Made by a program: the position numbers and the translations under genes. Shown here piece by piece: positions 7,789 to 16,470 of a DNA stretch of 64,000 nt. The notes under the pieces are model-generated. The model ran no database searches and was not told the DNA's origin. It saw only the letters and a program-made list of their open reading frames with translations. The stretch's first letter is position 1. Every line of letters begins with the position of its first letter. Origin of the DNA: G016234445 sp964438865 (lineage in GTDB: Bacteria > Chloroflexota > Dehalococcoidia > Tepidiformales > Tepidiformaceae). The stretch lies in the NCBI GenBank assembly GCA_964438865.1, contig CAYTMI010000003.1, positions 62,001 through 126,000 of the forward strand. The letters are read 5' to 3'.

Positions 7789-10619
7789 CGCTCTCCCTCC
7801 GTTGCTTTCTCAAAGTCACAGCGCGACCAACGACTGGTGGGCACCGGTTGCCATTCGGTCCCCAGGTGCTGCAGGTGTCCATAACCGCCGGCGAACCCGA
7901 TCCACTTGACCATGCCGGGTTCGACTTCGTTCTCGCCCGACCAGTCGGTGTACTGGAACCCGTCCCAGCCGTTGTACGAAATGATTTGGCCCGGCCTTAC
8001 GTTCGGCGCCACCTTGGCGCGGGACGTGAACGAACTGACGTCGTTGAAGATCCGGATGAGGTCGTCATCCTTCACCCCGCGAGCGGCGGCATCGTCCGGG
8101 TTGACGATGACATTCGGCTCGCCGCGGTGTGTGCCGAGGATGACCTTGTTCGCCTGGTTCATGGCGTGGATCGACCACCGGTTGTGCCCGGAGGTAATCC
8201 CGAGGGGGTAGTTCCCGCCCATCTTGGGGTTCGGCTTGTGGGTCGGGAGTTCTTCCTTCGCTTCCAGGAACCAGGGATGGTCGATGTAGAACTGTGCCCG
8301 GCGGGCGTAGGTGGGGAAGGGGTCGCCGCGCTCGGTGTGGTCGCGGAAGGGCGTGTGGGTTTCGTTCGGGAGAATCTGCGACGCCTGGGCCACGGCCATC
8401 GGCGAGAGTCCCCAGTCGATGAAGCGGACGAAGCCCTTCTGCCGGAGCGTCCGGAGGTTCGTGCCCATCGGCAGGGTCCCGGCCAGGGCCGAGTCGCGGA
8501 TCTGCTCGTCGGCGAGGCGGTCTTCATCGAGGAGGAAGCCATCCATCGAGTAGATCCGCGCCAGGTCGGCGTAGCGGCGCTTGCCCCCGGCGGTGTCGGT
8601 GTATTCGGTGAGTCCCCGGGCAGCGGCGCGTTCGGCGAGCTTCTCCAGGAGTGCGTTGTAAATGTCCCACTCGTTCCGGGCTTCGCCGGCCGGTTCCGCG
8701 GCCTTGTCGCTGAAGGTGAGGTTCATCAGGTGGGGCGTCGGGATGTGGAAGCCGACCTTCTCGTAGTGCTGGGCGGCCGGGAGCACGTAGTCGGCGTACA
8801 GTGCCGTCTGGCTGATCCTGAAGTCGATCGTGACGATCATCTTCAGCTTCGGCCAGAGCGTGGGGAGGAGGGCGGTCTTGCCGCCGCGGGTCCGGCGGAG
8901 CATGTTGCCACCGCACTCGATGAGCACCCGGGGGGCAGCTTCCGGCCGGGGGCGGTCCATGCCGTCCCACCAGCCCTTCGCCAACGCTTCCTCGAAGTAC
9001 TCATCGAAGGTCCGCGCCATCGACTCGTCGCCCCAGTCCTTGTTGTTCCAGCGCTTGTCGTAGCCGGCCTGCCAGTACCACCAGAACGCCGGCGGCGACG
9101 ATGTGCCACCCGAACCGGCGCTCTCGCCATCGCCCATGCGGAGGTTGCGGCCTTGCATCTTCTGTTGCATCTGCCCCAACATCCGGACTGCGATCTCGGT
9201 CGTCATCGTCGGGTCGGTCGCTTTGATGGCGGCCAGGGCGGCGTCGCGCGATGAGAGGATGATCTCCGTGTTCGCGGCGCCAGGCCCGGGCTTTCCAGTG
9301 GCGATGAACTGGCCGTCGTGCATGCCAGCGGCCCAGCAGCGGATGCCCGTCCCCTTCCGGCCCCAGTTCCCGCTCGCGGCCAGGACGAGTGCCATCGACC
9401 GCTCGATCAGGTCGCCGTGATAGAACTTGCTGGCGTTGTAGCCGAGCATGATGTTGGTCTTCTTGGCCGCGATCTTGCGCGCGAGCATACGGATGACGTC
9501 GGGGTGGACGCCGGTAATCGCCTGCTGCTTTTCGGGCGTGAAGTTCGCATCGAGATGGGCGCGGAGCAGAGCGCAGGACGGCGTGACCTGGACGGTCGAT
9601 CCATCGGCGAGCTTCACATCGAAGACCCCGTCGAATGCGATCTCCACGCCCTTGAGGAACATGTGGCCGCGGTCCGCGAGCTTCAAGCCCGAGGCCGGGT
9701 CCCACTGGTACATCTGGTCTTCGCGGCCCTTCCCCTCGACGTCGGGCTGGCGCAGGTAGCGCTGGTTGTCGAGTCTCACCAGGAAACCGAGGTCGGTCTG
9801 TTCGCGCAGGAAGGTCCAGTGGGCGATGTTCTCGGCCATCATGACCTGCACCAGGGAGAGCCCGAACGCCGGGTCGCTGCCGCCGTTGATTGGGACCTGG
9901 TAGTCGGCGTGGAGATGGGAGGGGTTCACATCGGGCGAGATGTTGAAGACCTCGGCGCCGTTGTACCGCGCTTCCTGGATGAAGTGGTAGAAGGGGATGC
10001 GGGTGTAGATCGGGTTCATGTTCCAGATCAGGATGATCTCGGAGTTGAACCAGTCGTCGGCCGAAGAGACGGGGCTGAACTTGCCGAAGGTCTCGTAGAG
10101 GCCGATGGAGAAGTCGTTGATCGACCCGTTGAGGTCGAGCCCGTGCCCACCGATGGTGGAGAAGAACTTGCCGGTCGGGGCGACCGTCGCCATCTCGGGG
10201 GTGCCTTCGTGGCAGATGGTCTGGGGCCCGTTCTCCTGGATCGCGTCGATCATGGAGTCGGCGATGTCGCCGAGGGCATCGTCCCAGCTGACGCGGTTCC
10301 ATTTGCCTTCGCCGCGTTCGCCAACACGCTTCAGCGGGTAGAGGAGGCGGTCGGGGCCATAGAGCGACTGGCTCCAGGAGGCGCCCTTCTGGCAGCCCAT
10401 GGGGTTGAAGTCGGGCACGCCGGGTTCGATGGTGCCAAAGGTGCCGGCCTGCTCTTCGCGCCAGACAATGCCGTCCTTCACGTAGACGCGCATCGGGCAG
10501 TTGCCCGGGTAGCAGTCCACGCAGTGCGTCCCCCAGTACACCGCGTCCCATTCCCAGCGCTTGCGGTAGAGATCGGGGGTGCCGGTGTAGATCTGCTCGG
10601 ACGATTCAGTCGTGGTCAT
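7785..10619 (-). CDS. type II DMSO-reductase-family molybdopterin catalytic subunit (alpha 2)
   Basis: 944 aa. The Fe-S site is His32-x3-Cys36-x4-Cys41 with Cys76 ('MGCQKG'). 'INDFSIGLYETFG' carries the predicted aspartate Mo ligand. The C-terminal part has 'MGGNYPLGITSGHNRWSIH', the cofactor-binding domain typical of the family. It starts MTTTESSEQIYTGTPDLY without a Tat motif. The first seven residues and the untranslated leader are the same as those of alpha 3, evidence of a tandem duplication that included the promoter region. It overlaps gamma by 4 bases, so alpha 2, gamma and beta form the translationally coupled core. The substrate is unknown. Confidence 0.9.
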   Translation of the reverse strand: MTTTESSEQIYTGTPDLYRKRWEWDAVYWGTHCVDCYPGNCPMRVYVKDGIVWREEQAGTFGTIEPGVPDFNPMGCQKGASWSQSLYGPDRLLYPLKRVGERGEGKWNRVSWDDALGDIADSMIDAIQENGPQTICHEGTPEMATVAPTGKFFSTIGGHGLDLNGSINDFSIGLYETFGKFSPVSSADDWFNSEIILIWNMNPIYTRIPFYHFIQEARYNGAEVFNISPDVNPSHLHADYQVPINGGSDPAFGLSLVQVMMAENIAHWTFLREQTDLGFLVRLDNQRYLRQPDVEGKGREDQMYQWDPASGLKLADRGHMFLKGVEIAFDGVFDVKLADGSTVQVTPSCALLRAHLDANFTPEKQQAITGVHPDVIRMLARKIAAKKTNIMLGYNASKFYHGDLIERSMALVLAASGNWGRKGTGIRCWAAGMHDGQFIATGKPGPGAANTEIILSSRDAALAAIKATDPTMTTEIAVRMLGQMQQKMQGRNLRMGDGESAGSGGTSSPPAFWWYWQAGYDKRWNNKDWGDESMARTFDEYFEEALAKGWWDGMDRPRPEAAPRVLIECGGNMLRRTRGGKTALLPTLWPKLKMIVTIDFRISQTALYADYVLPAAQHYEKVGFHIPTPHLMNLTFSDKAAEPAGEARNEWDIYNALLEKLAERAAARGLTEYTDTAGGKRRYADLARIYSMDGFLLDEDRLADEQIRDSALAGTLPMGTNLRTLRQKGFVRFIDWGLSPMAVAQASQILPNETHTPFRDHTERGDPFPTYARRAQFYIDHPWFLEAKEELPTHKPNPKMGGNYPLGITSGHNRWSIHAMNQANKVILGTHRGEPNVIVNPDDAAARGVKDDDLIRIFNDVSSFTSRAKVAPNVRPGQIISYNGWDGFQYTDWSGENEVEPGMVKWIGFAGGYGHLQHLGTEWQPVPTSRWSRCDFEKATEGER

Positions 10620-10653
10620 GGTCAGGAGTCTCCACGAGCGGTGGGGGGGCGGG

Positions 10654-10669
10654 TATGACTGCCGTCATA
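10654..10669. promoter_or_regulatory. CRP/FNR-like palindrome upstream of alpha 2
   Basis: TATGA-CTGCCG-TCATA is a perfect 5-6-5 inverted repeat in the layout of CRP-family sites. It lies in the 68-base spacer between alpha 3 and alpha 2, centred about 42 bases before the alpha 2 start codon. It is nested in a longer inverted repeat (arms about GGGGGCGGGTATGAC), which could also fold as a hairpin at the end of the alpha 3 transcript. Confidence 0.6.
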
Positions 10670-10687
10670 CGCGCCCCCGGGCGTTTA

Positions 10688-13480
10688 TCAGGCCTTTTCG
10701 ACGGCGACCCTTGTCCCGCGCATGACGGCACACGGCTGCCACTCCATCGGCCAGTACTTGAGATGCCCATAGCCGCCGGCCAGGTGGAGCCATTTGATCA
10801 TCCCCGGCTCCACGTCATTCGGGCCCTCCCAGTTCGGAAACTGGTATGGCTCGAAGCCGTTGTACATGGCCAGTTGCCCGGGCTGAGCGCTCGGCGACGT
10901 AAGCACCGGCACCCGGAACTCGCCCTGGTCGTTGAACACGCGGACCATCTGGTTGTCGTCGAGACCCAATCGAGCCGCGTCGCGGTCGTTGATGACCAGG
11001 TGCGGCGTGCCGCGGTGGGTTGCCAGCATCAGGCGGTTGGCGATGTTCAGCGAGTGGAGGCTCCAGCGGTTATGTCCACTCGTGATGCAGAACGGGTAGT
11101 TGCCGCCGAATGCGGGGGCATCCTTGTGCCGCGGCAGGTGCTCGTCGGCCTCAATGAACCACTCGTGCTCGATCAGGAACTGGGCCCGGCGCGTGAGGGT
11201 GGGGTAGGGCTCGCCCTTCTCCACGTGGTTCCGGAAGGGGACGAAGGTCTCGTTCGGTTTGGGATCGGTCGCCTGGGCGAGGACACGCGCCCCCATGCCG
11301 AGACCCTCCCAACGGAAGTACCCCTGGCGCCGCAGTTCCTCGAGGCTGGCGTTGGCCGGGAGAGTCCCAATCAGGGCGCAGTCACGGAGAATCTCATCGG
11401 CGATGTCCTCCTCGTCGACGAGTTCACCGTCCTTCGTGTAGTCCGCGTGAATCCTGCAAAGGTCGTGTTCGAACCCCCTTGCGTCCTTGTACGGCTGGAT
11501 GCCGCGCTGCTTCGCCCGCTCCTCGAGCTTCTCAGCGAGGCGGCGGAAGGCCTCCCACTCGCCCACGACCTCGGCCGGTGGCTCCACGAGCTTGTCGCAG
11601 AACGTCAGGTTCATGAGGTGCGTCGTCGGGATGCCGTGGGAGATCTTCTCGTACTGGTGGGCGATTGGAAGGACGATGTCCGAGACCAACGCCGTGGCGC
11701 TCATGCGGGGGTCGAGGGTGACGACCATCTTGAGCTTCGGCCAGAGATGCTTGAGCAGCATCGTGTCACCGCCGCGCGTCCGCCTGATGACATTGCCGCC
11801 GCACTCGATCAGCACCCGCGGCGGCTGGTCAACCCGGGGATAGTCCACCCCCTGCCACCACCCCTTTCCGACCGCCTCCTGGAAGTACTCGTCGAAAGGC
11901 CGGGTCATGCTTGGGTCGTGCCACTCCTGGCGGGTCCATGCATCGCGGTAGCCGGCGTGGTTGTACCAGTAGAAGACGGGCGGGACCATCCCTCCGCCGC
12001 CGGCGGCGCTCGATGCCTTCGCCTGCTCAACGGCGATGAGCGCTGTGGTGAGGGTCGGGTCGCTTGCGATTGCCCTCCGCAGCCCCTCCTCCCGCATGTC
12101 GAGCAGGGCCGCTACTTCCGCCGGCCCGCGCTTGCTCTTCATCGCCACCGTCCCGATGCCGTCAACGAACCCGGCGAGCCAGGCCCGGACACCGGTTCCC
12201 TGGCGCCCCCAGTTCCCGGTCAGGCCCAGCAAGAGGAGCTGGGCGCGCTCGATCAGGTCGCCGTGGTAGTGCTTGCCCGCGCCGCCGAGCGCCCCGAGGA
12301 TGTTCGTTCGCTTGTGGGCGATCTTGCGGGCCAGCATGCGGATGGTCTCCGCATGCACCCCGGAGATCTCCTGCGCGCGCTCCGGGGTGTACTCTTCGAG
12401 CCGCGTCCGGACGAGGGCCAGGACCGTCGTCACCGCGATGGGGCCGTCTTTGCCCTGGACCGTGAATTCGCCCTCCAGGGCCGGCACTGCGTCTCCCCAG
12501 AGGAGCGTCCCCCTTGGAGCCTGGACGATCTGCTTCGTCTTCGTGTCCCAGGCGTAGAACTGTTCGTCGCTGCCGTCCGGGGTGAGGTCGGATTCGCGCA
12601 GGAAACGCCTGGTTTCGGGGTTCACCAGCAGCGGGAGGTCGGTCTGCTCGCGCACGAATTGCTCATGCACAAGCCCCTCATCCAGCACCACCTTCGCCAT
12701 CGCCAGCGCGAGGGCGGCATCGCTCCCGACCTTCACTGGCACGTAGTAGTCGGCGTGCATCGAGGAGGGCGAGACGTCTGGTGCGATGGTGACGACCTCG
12801 CAGCCGTTGTAGCGAGCCTCGTTGACGTAGTGGATGTGGGGGATGCGGGTGTAGTTTGGGTTGCCGAACCAGATGATGAAGACCTCGGAATGGAACCAGT
12901 CGTCAATGCTGCTCACGGGGTCGAAGGTCCCATAGGTCAGGTAGTAGCCCGGCGCGAAATCGTTCATCTCGGCGTTCACGTCGGTAACAAGGCCACCGAT
13001 CCGCCCCACGTAGCGCCCCCGGCCCGCGGCCGATGACGCGAACGACCCGCCGCCGTTGCACCCGGATGGGGCGATGATGGACTCTGCTCCGATCTCGTCT
13101 ATCGCATCCAAGACCGCGTCCGCGACTTCCGTGGCAGCCTGGTCCCAGGTGATCCGCTCCCAACTCCCGGAGCCGCGTTCACCGACGCGCTTGAGCGGGT
13201 AGAGGACACGCTCCTCCCCGTCCAGCATTTGGGTCCAGCCGGCTCCCTTCTGGCACCCCATGGGATTCATGTCGGGCACGCCTTCCTGGACGGTCGGGTA
13301 CACGCCAGCCTGCTCTTCGCGCACGACCTTGCCATCTTTCAGGTAGGCGCGAAGGGTGCAGTTGCCCGGGTAGCAGTCGATGCAGTGGGAGGCCCACTTG
13401 ACCGTGTCCCAGCTCCAGCGGTCACGGTAGAGGTCGGGAGTGCCTACGTAGGTCGGCCTGGACGATTCAGTCGTGGTCAT
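10688..13480 (-). CDS. type II DMSO-reductase-family molybdopterin catalytic subunit (alpha 3)
   Basis: 930 aa. The Fe-S site is His32-x3-Cys36-x4-Cys41 with Cys76. The predicted Mo ligand lies in 'MNDFAPGYYLTYG'. Closely related to alpha 4 throughout: both have 'PVSSIDDWFHSEVFIIWF', 'TRIPHIHY' and the ending 'MRGTRV'. No Tat signal. The gene is separated from alpha 4 and alpha 2 by almost identical spacers of 67-68 bases containing a CRP-like palindrome. It is intact, with all cofactor motifs, so it is a functional paralogue rather than a relic. It has no beta or gamma gene of its own. Confidence 0.9.
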   Translation of the reverse strand: MTTTESSRPTYVGTPDLYRDRWSWDTVKWASHCIDCYPGNCTLRAYLKDGKVVREEQAGVYPTVQEGVPDMNPMGCQKGAGWTQMLDGEERVLYPLKRVGERGSGSWERITWDQAATEVADAVLDAIDEIGAESIIAPSGCNGGGSFASSAAGRGRYVGRIGGLVTDVNAEMNDFAPGYYLTYGTFDPVSSIDDWFHSEVFIIWFGNPNYTRIPHIHYVNEARYNGCEVVTIAPDVSPSSMHADYYVPVKVGSDAALALAMAKVVLDEGLVHEQFVREQTDLPLLVNPETRRFLRESDLTPDGSDEQFYAWDTKTKQIVQAPRGTLLWGDAVPALEGEFTVQGKDGPIAVTTVLALVRTRLEEYTPERAQEISGVHAETIRMLARKIAHKRTNILGALGGAGKHYHGDLIERAQLLLLGLTGNWGRQGTGVRAWLAGFVDGIGTVAMKSKRGPAEVAALLDMREEGLRRAIASDPTLTTALIAVEQAKASSAAGGGGMVPPVFYWYNHAGYRDAWTRQEWHDPSMTRPFDEYFQEAVGKGWWQGVDYPRVDQPPRVLIECGGNVIRRTRGGDTMLLKHLWPKLKMVVTLDPRMSATALVSDIVLPIAHQYEKISHGIPTTHLMNLTFCDKLVEPPAEVVGEWEAFRRLAEKLEERAKQRGIQPYKDARGFEHDLCRIHADYTKDGELVDEEDIADEILRDCALIGTLPANASLEELRRQGYFRWEGLGMGARVLAQATDPKPNETFVPFRNHVEKGEPYPTLTRRAQFLIEHEWFIEADEHLPRHKDAPAFGGNYPFCITSGHNRWSLHSLNIANRLMLATHRGTPHLVINDRDAARLGLDDNQMVRVFNDQGEFRVPVLTSPSAQPGQLAMYNGFEPYQFPNWEGPNDVEPGMIKWLHLAGGYGHLKYWPMEWQPCAVMRGTRVAVEKA

Positions 13481-13514
13481 GGTCAGGAGTCTCCACGCGC
13501 GCGAGGGGGGCGGG

Positions 13515-13530
13515 TATGACGGCCGTCACA
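13515..13530. promoter_or_regulatory. CRP/FNR-like palindrome upstream of alpha 3
   Basis: TATGA-CGGCCG-TCACA, a 5-6-5 inverted repeat with one mismatch, in the spacer between alpha 4 and alpha 3. It has the same position relative to the start codon as the site before alpha 2. The flanking G-rich and C-rich arms are again inverted, so a hairpin is also possible. Confidence 0.6.
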
Positions 13531-13547
13531 CGCGCCCCCGGGCGTCA

Positions 13548-16340
13548 TCAGGCCTTTTCGATGCCGACCCGCGTGCCGCGCATCACGGGCGAAGGTTGCC
13601 ACTGGGTCACCCAGTACTTCAGGTGGCCATAGCCGCCGGCCAGGTGGAGCCACTTGATCATCCCGGGCTCCACGTCGTTCGGGCCGGCCCAGTTGGGGAA
13701 CTGGTAGGGTTCGAAGCCGTTGTACATGATCACCTGGCCGGGCCGGGCACTCGCCGAAATCAGGGCCGGCACCTTGAACTCTCCCAGGTCGTTGTGGACG
13801 CGGAGCATGTCGTTGTCCTGGATGCCCAGTTGCTTCGCGTCGAGGTTGTTGATGACGAGATGGGGAGTGCCGCGGTGGGTCTCCTGCATCATGTCGTTGG
13901 CGATGTTGAGGGAGTGGATGCTCCAGCGGTTGTGGCCGCTGGTGATCTGGAAGGGGTAGTTCCCTCCCGTCCCCGGCGTGTCCTTGTGCCGAGGGAGGTG
14001 CTCGTCTGCTTCGATGAACCACTCGTGGTCGATCAGGAACTGGGCACGGCGGGTGAGGGTCGGATAGGGCTCGCCCTTTTCGACGTGGTTGCGGAAGGGG
14101 ACGAAGGTCTCGTCCGCCTTGATTTCGGTGGCCTGGGCGATGCCCCGCGGCGAGATCCCGAGGCCCTGCCAGCGGTAGTAGCCGTGCTTGCGGATGTCTT
14201 CGAGGCTGGCGTCCGGGGGAAGCGTGCCGGTGAGGGCGCTGTCACGGAGCATCTCGTCGGCAAGCACTTCTTCTTCGAGGAAGACGCCGCCGCGGGTGTA
14301 CTTCGTGTGCGCGGTCGTCGGGTCATGGACGCCGCCGCGGGAATCCTTCACCGGCTTGAAGTTGCGGGCCAGGGCACGCTCTTCCAGCTTTTCGGCCATC
14401 CGCCGGAACGCTTCCCATTCGTTCACCGCCTCTGCCGGGGGCTCGATGGCCTTGTCGCAGAAGGTGAGGTTCATGGTGTGTGTGCTGGGGATGCCAAAGC
14501 CGATCTTCTCGTACTGGTGGGCGATCGGGAGGACGATGTCGGAGAAGAGCGCGGTGGTGCTCATGCGGACGTCGAGGGTCACGACCATCTTCAACCCCGG
14601 CCAGAGGTGCTCCAGGAGCATCTTGCCGCCGCCACGCGTCCGCCGGATGACGTTGCCGCCGCATTCGATGAGCACGCGCGTCGGCTGGTTCGCCCGGGGG
14701 ATGTCGACGCCGGCCCACCAGCCCTTATCGAGCGCTTCCTGCATGTACTCGTCGAACTCGCGCTTCATGGACGGGTCGTGCCAATCGCGGCGGTTCCATG
14801 CCTCCTTGTAGCCGGCATGGTGGTACCACCAGAAGACGGGCGGGATCATCCCGCCGGCGCCACCCTGGCCCGCGGCCTTCGTCGCCTCGATTGAGATGAT
14901 CGCGGGCGTGAGGGTAGGGTCCTGGGCCATCAAGGCCTGCATCATCGCGTCGCGCATGTCGAGCATGCCGACGACTTCCGAAGGTCCCCGCTTGGTCTTC
15001 GCCGCCAGGGTGAAGGAGCCATCGAAGAGCGCCGCCAGCCAGGCGCGGACGCCGGTGCCGTGCTTGCCCCAGTTGCCGGTGAGGGCGAGAAGGAAGACCT
15101 GCCCGCGCTCGATCAGGTCGCCGTGGTAGAACTTGCCGGCGTTGCCGAGCGAGCCAAGGATGTTCGTCTTGCGCTTCGCGATCTTCCGGGCGAGAAGGCG
15201 GATGGTGTCCGGGTGGACGCCGGTGATGCCGTAGGCGAGCTCCGGGGTGTAGTCCTCCAGGCGCTTTCGCATCTCCGTGAAGACGGTGGTCACCGTCACC
15301 GGGCCATCCTTCGTCTGGACCGTGAACTCGCCTTCCAGCGCCGGCTTTATGTCGCCCCAGAAGAGCGTCCCCCGCGGGGATTCGGCCGGGCCGCCGGTGA
15401 CGGTGTCCCAGGCGTAGAATCGCTCCGCGTTGCCGCCGGCCTTCATGTCGCTCTCGCGGAGGTAGCGCTTGGTCTTCGGGTTCATCAAAAGGGTGAGGTC
15501 GGTCTGGTCGATGACGAACTGCTTGTCGACCAGACCTTCGTCGATCACGACCTTCGCCATGGCGAGCGCGAGGGCGCCGTCGGTGCCGACTTTCACCGGC
15601 ACGTGGAGGTCCGAATGGATGGATGACGGGGAGACGTCGGGCGAGATCGTGATGACCTCGCAGCCGTTATAGCGGGCTTCGAGCGCGTAGTGGATGTGGG
15701 GGATGCGAGTGTAGAACGGGTTCGCGAACCAGATGATGAAGACTTCGGAGTGGAACCAGTCGTCGATGGAGCTGACGGGGTCGAAAGTCCCGTAGGTCAT
15801 GTAGAGGCCGGGGGCGAAGTCGTTCATCTCAGCGTTGACGTCGGTCACGAGCCCGCCGACGGCGCTGAGGTAGGCTCCGCGGCCGGCGCCGCCCCAGGAA
15901 CTGATGTTGCAGCCGGAGGGCGCGATGATGGACTCCGGGCCGATCTCTTCGACGGCATCGAGCACGGCATCCGCGATCTGGGTGCAAGCTTCGTCCCAGG
16001 TGATGCGCTCCCAGGACCCGGAACCGCGGTCGCCAACGCGGCGGAGGGGGTAGTGGAGGCGCTCTTCGCCTTCGATCATGTGGGCCCAGCTGACGCCCTT
16101 CTGGCAGCCCATCGGGTTCATGTCCGGGACGCCTTCCATGATCGTCGGGAAGACCGCAGCCGATTCCTCGCGGACGATCTTGCCGTCCTTCAGGTAGACC
16201 TTCATGGGACAGTTGCCCGGGTAGCAGTCAATACAATGGGACGCCCACTGCACCTTGTCCCACGTCCAACGGTCCTTGTACGAAGTGGTGACCTTCCCGT
16301 TTCCGGCGACCACAAGACCTTCGGCCTGTTTCGATGCCAT
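13548..16340 (-). CDS. type II DMSO-reductase-family molybdopterin catalytic subunit (alpha 4)
   Basis: 930 aa from ATG 16340, which follows a GGGGG stretch. An upstream in-frame ATG would add 26 residues but has no ribosome site. The Fe-S site is His35-x3-Cys39-x4-Cys44 with Cys79, and the predicted Mo ligand is in 'MNDFAPGLYMTYG'. No Tat signal. It is the first structural gene behind the CRP/FNR regulator, with a TATGA-N6-TCATA palindrome about 100 bases upstream of its start. It is closest to alpha 3. The N-terminal 20 residues differ in sequence from alphas 2 and 3, so the duplication that made alphas 2 and 3 alike at the 5' end did not include this end. Confidence 0.9.
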   Translation of the reverse strand: MASKQAEGLVVAGNGKVTTSYKDRWTWDKVQWASHCIDCYPGNCPMKVYLKDGKIVREESAAVFPTIMEGVPDMNPMGCQKGVSWAHMIEGEERLHYPLRRVGDRGSGSWERITWDEACTQIADAVLDAVEEIGPESIIAPSGCNISSWGGAGRGAYLSAVGGLVTDVNAEMNDFAPGLYMTYGTFDPVSSIDDWFHSEVFIIWFANPFYTRIPHIHYALEARYNGCEVITISPDVSPSSIHSDLHVPVKVGTDGALALAMAKVVIDEGLVDKQFVIDQTDLTLLMNPKTKRYLRESDMKAGGNAERFYAWDTVTGGPAESPRGTLFWGDIKPALEGEFTVQTKDGPVTVTTVFTEMRKRLEDYTPELAYGITGVHPDTIRLLARKIAKRKTNILGSLGNAGKFYHGDLIERGQVFLLALTGNWGKHGTGVRAWLAALFDGSFTLAAKTKRGPSEVVGMLDMRDAMMQALMAQDPTLTPAIISIEATKAAGQGGAGGMIPPVFWWYHHAGYKEAWNRRDWHDPSMKREFDEYMQEALDKGWWAGVDIPRANQPTRVLIECGGNVIRRTRGGGKMLLEHLWPGLKMVVTLDVRMSTTALFSDIVLPIAHQYEKIGFGIPSTHTMNLTFCDKAIEPPAEAVNEWEAFRRMAEKLEERALARNFKPVKDSRGGVHDPTTAHTKYTRGGVFLEEEVLADEMLRDSALTGTLPPDASLEDIRKHGYYRWQGLGISPRGIAQATEIKADETFVPFRNHVEKGEPYPTLTRRAQFLIDHEWFIEADEHLPRHKDTPGTGGNYPFQITSGHNRWSIHSLNIANDMMQETHRGTPHLVINNLDAKQLGIQDNDMLRVHNDLGEFKVPALISASARPGQVIMYNGFEPYQFPNWAGPNDVEPGMIKWLHLAGGYGHLKYWVTQWQPSPVMRGTRVGIEKA

Positions 16341-16440
16341 CGCGCTACCCCCATCAGGATGGTTGCCAGACACACGGAAGTTCGGCCCGGCGGGGGCGGC
16401 TTCCACCGCTGCCACCATGGCGACAGGCAGCCGCCGGCGG

Positions 16441-16456
16441 TATGACGGCGGTCATA
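16441..16456. promoter_or_regulatory. CRP/FNR-like palindrome upstream of alpha 4
   Basis: TATGA-CGGCGG-TCATA, a perfect 5-6-5 inverted repeat between the regulator stop codon and the alpha 4 start, about 100 bases upstream of the alpha 4 ATG. This site lacks the GC arms seen at the other two, which favours a protein-binding site over a terminator. Confidence 0.65.
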
Positions 16457-16470
16457 GGGGGAAGCCGGGT

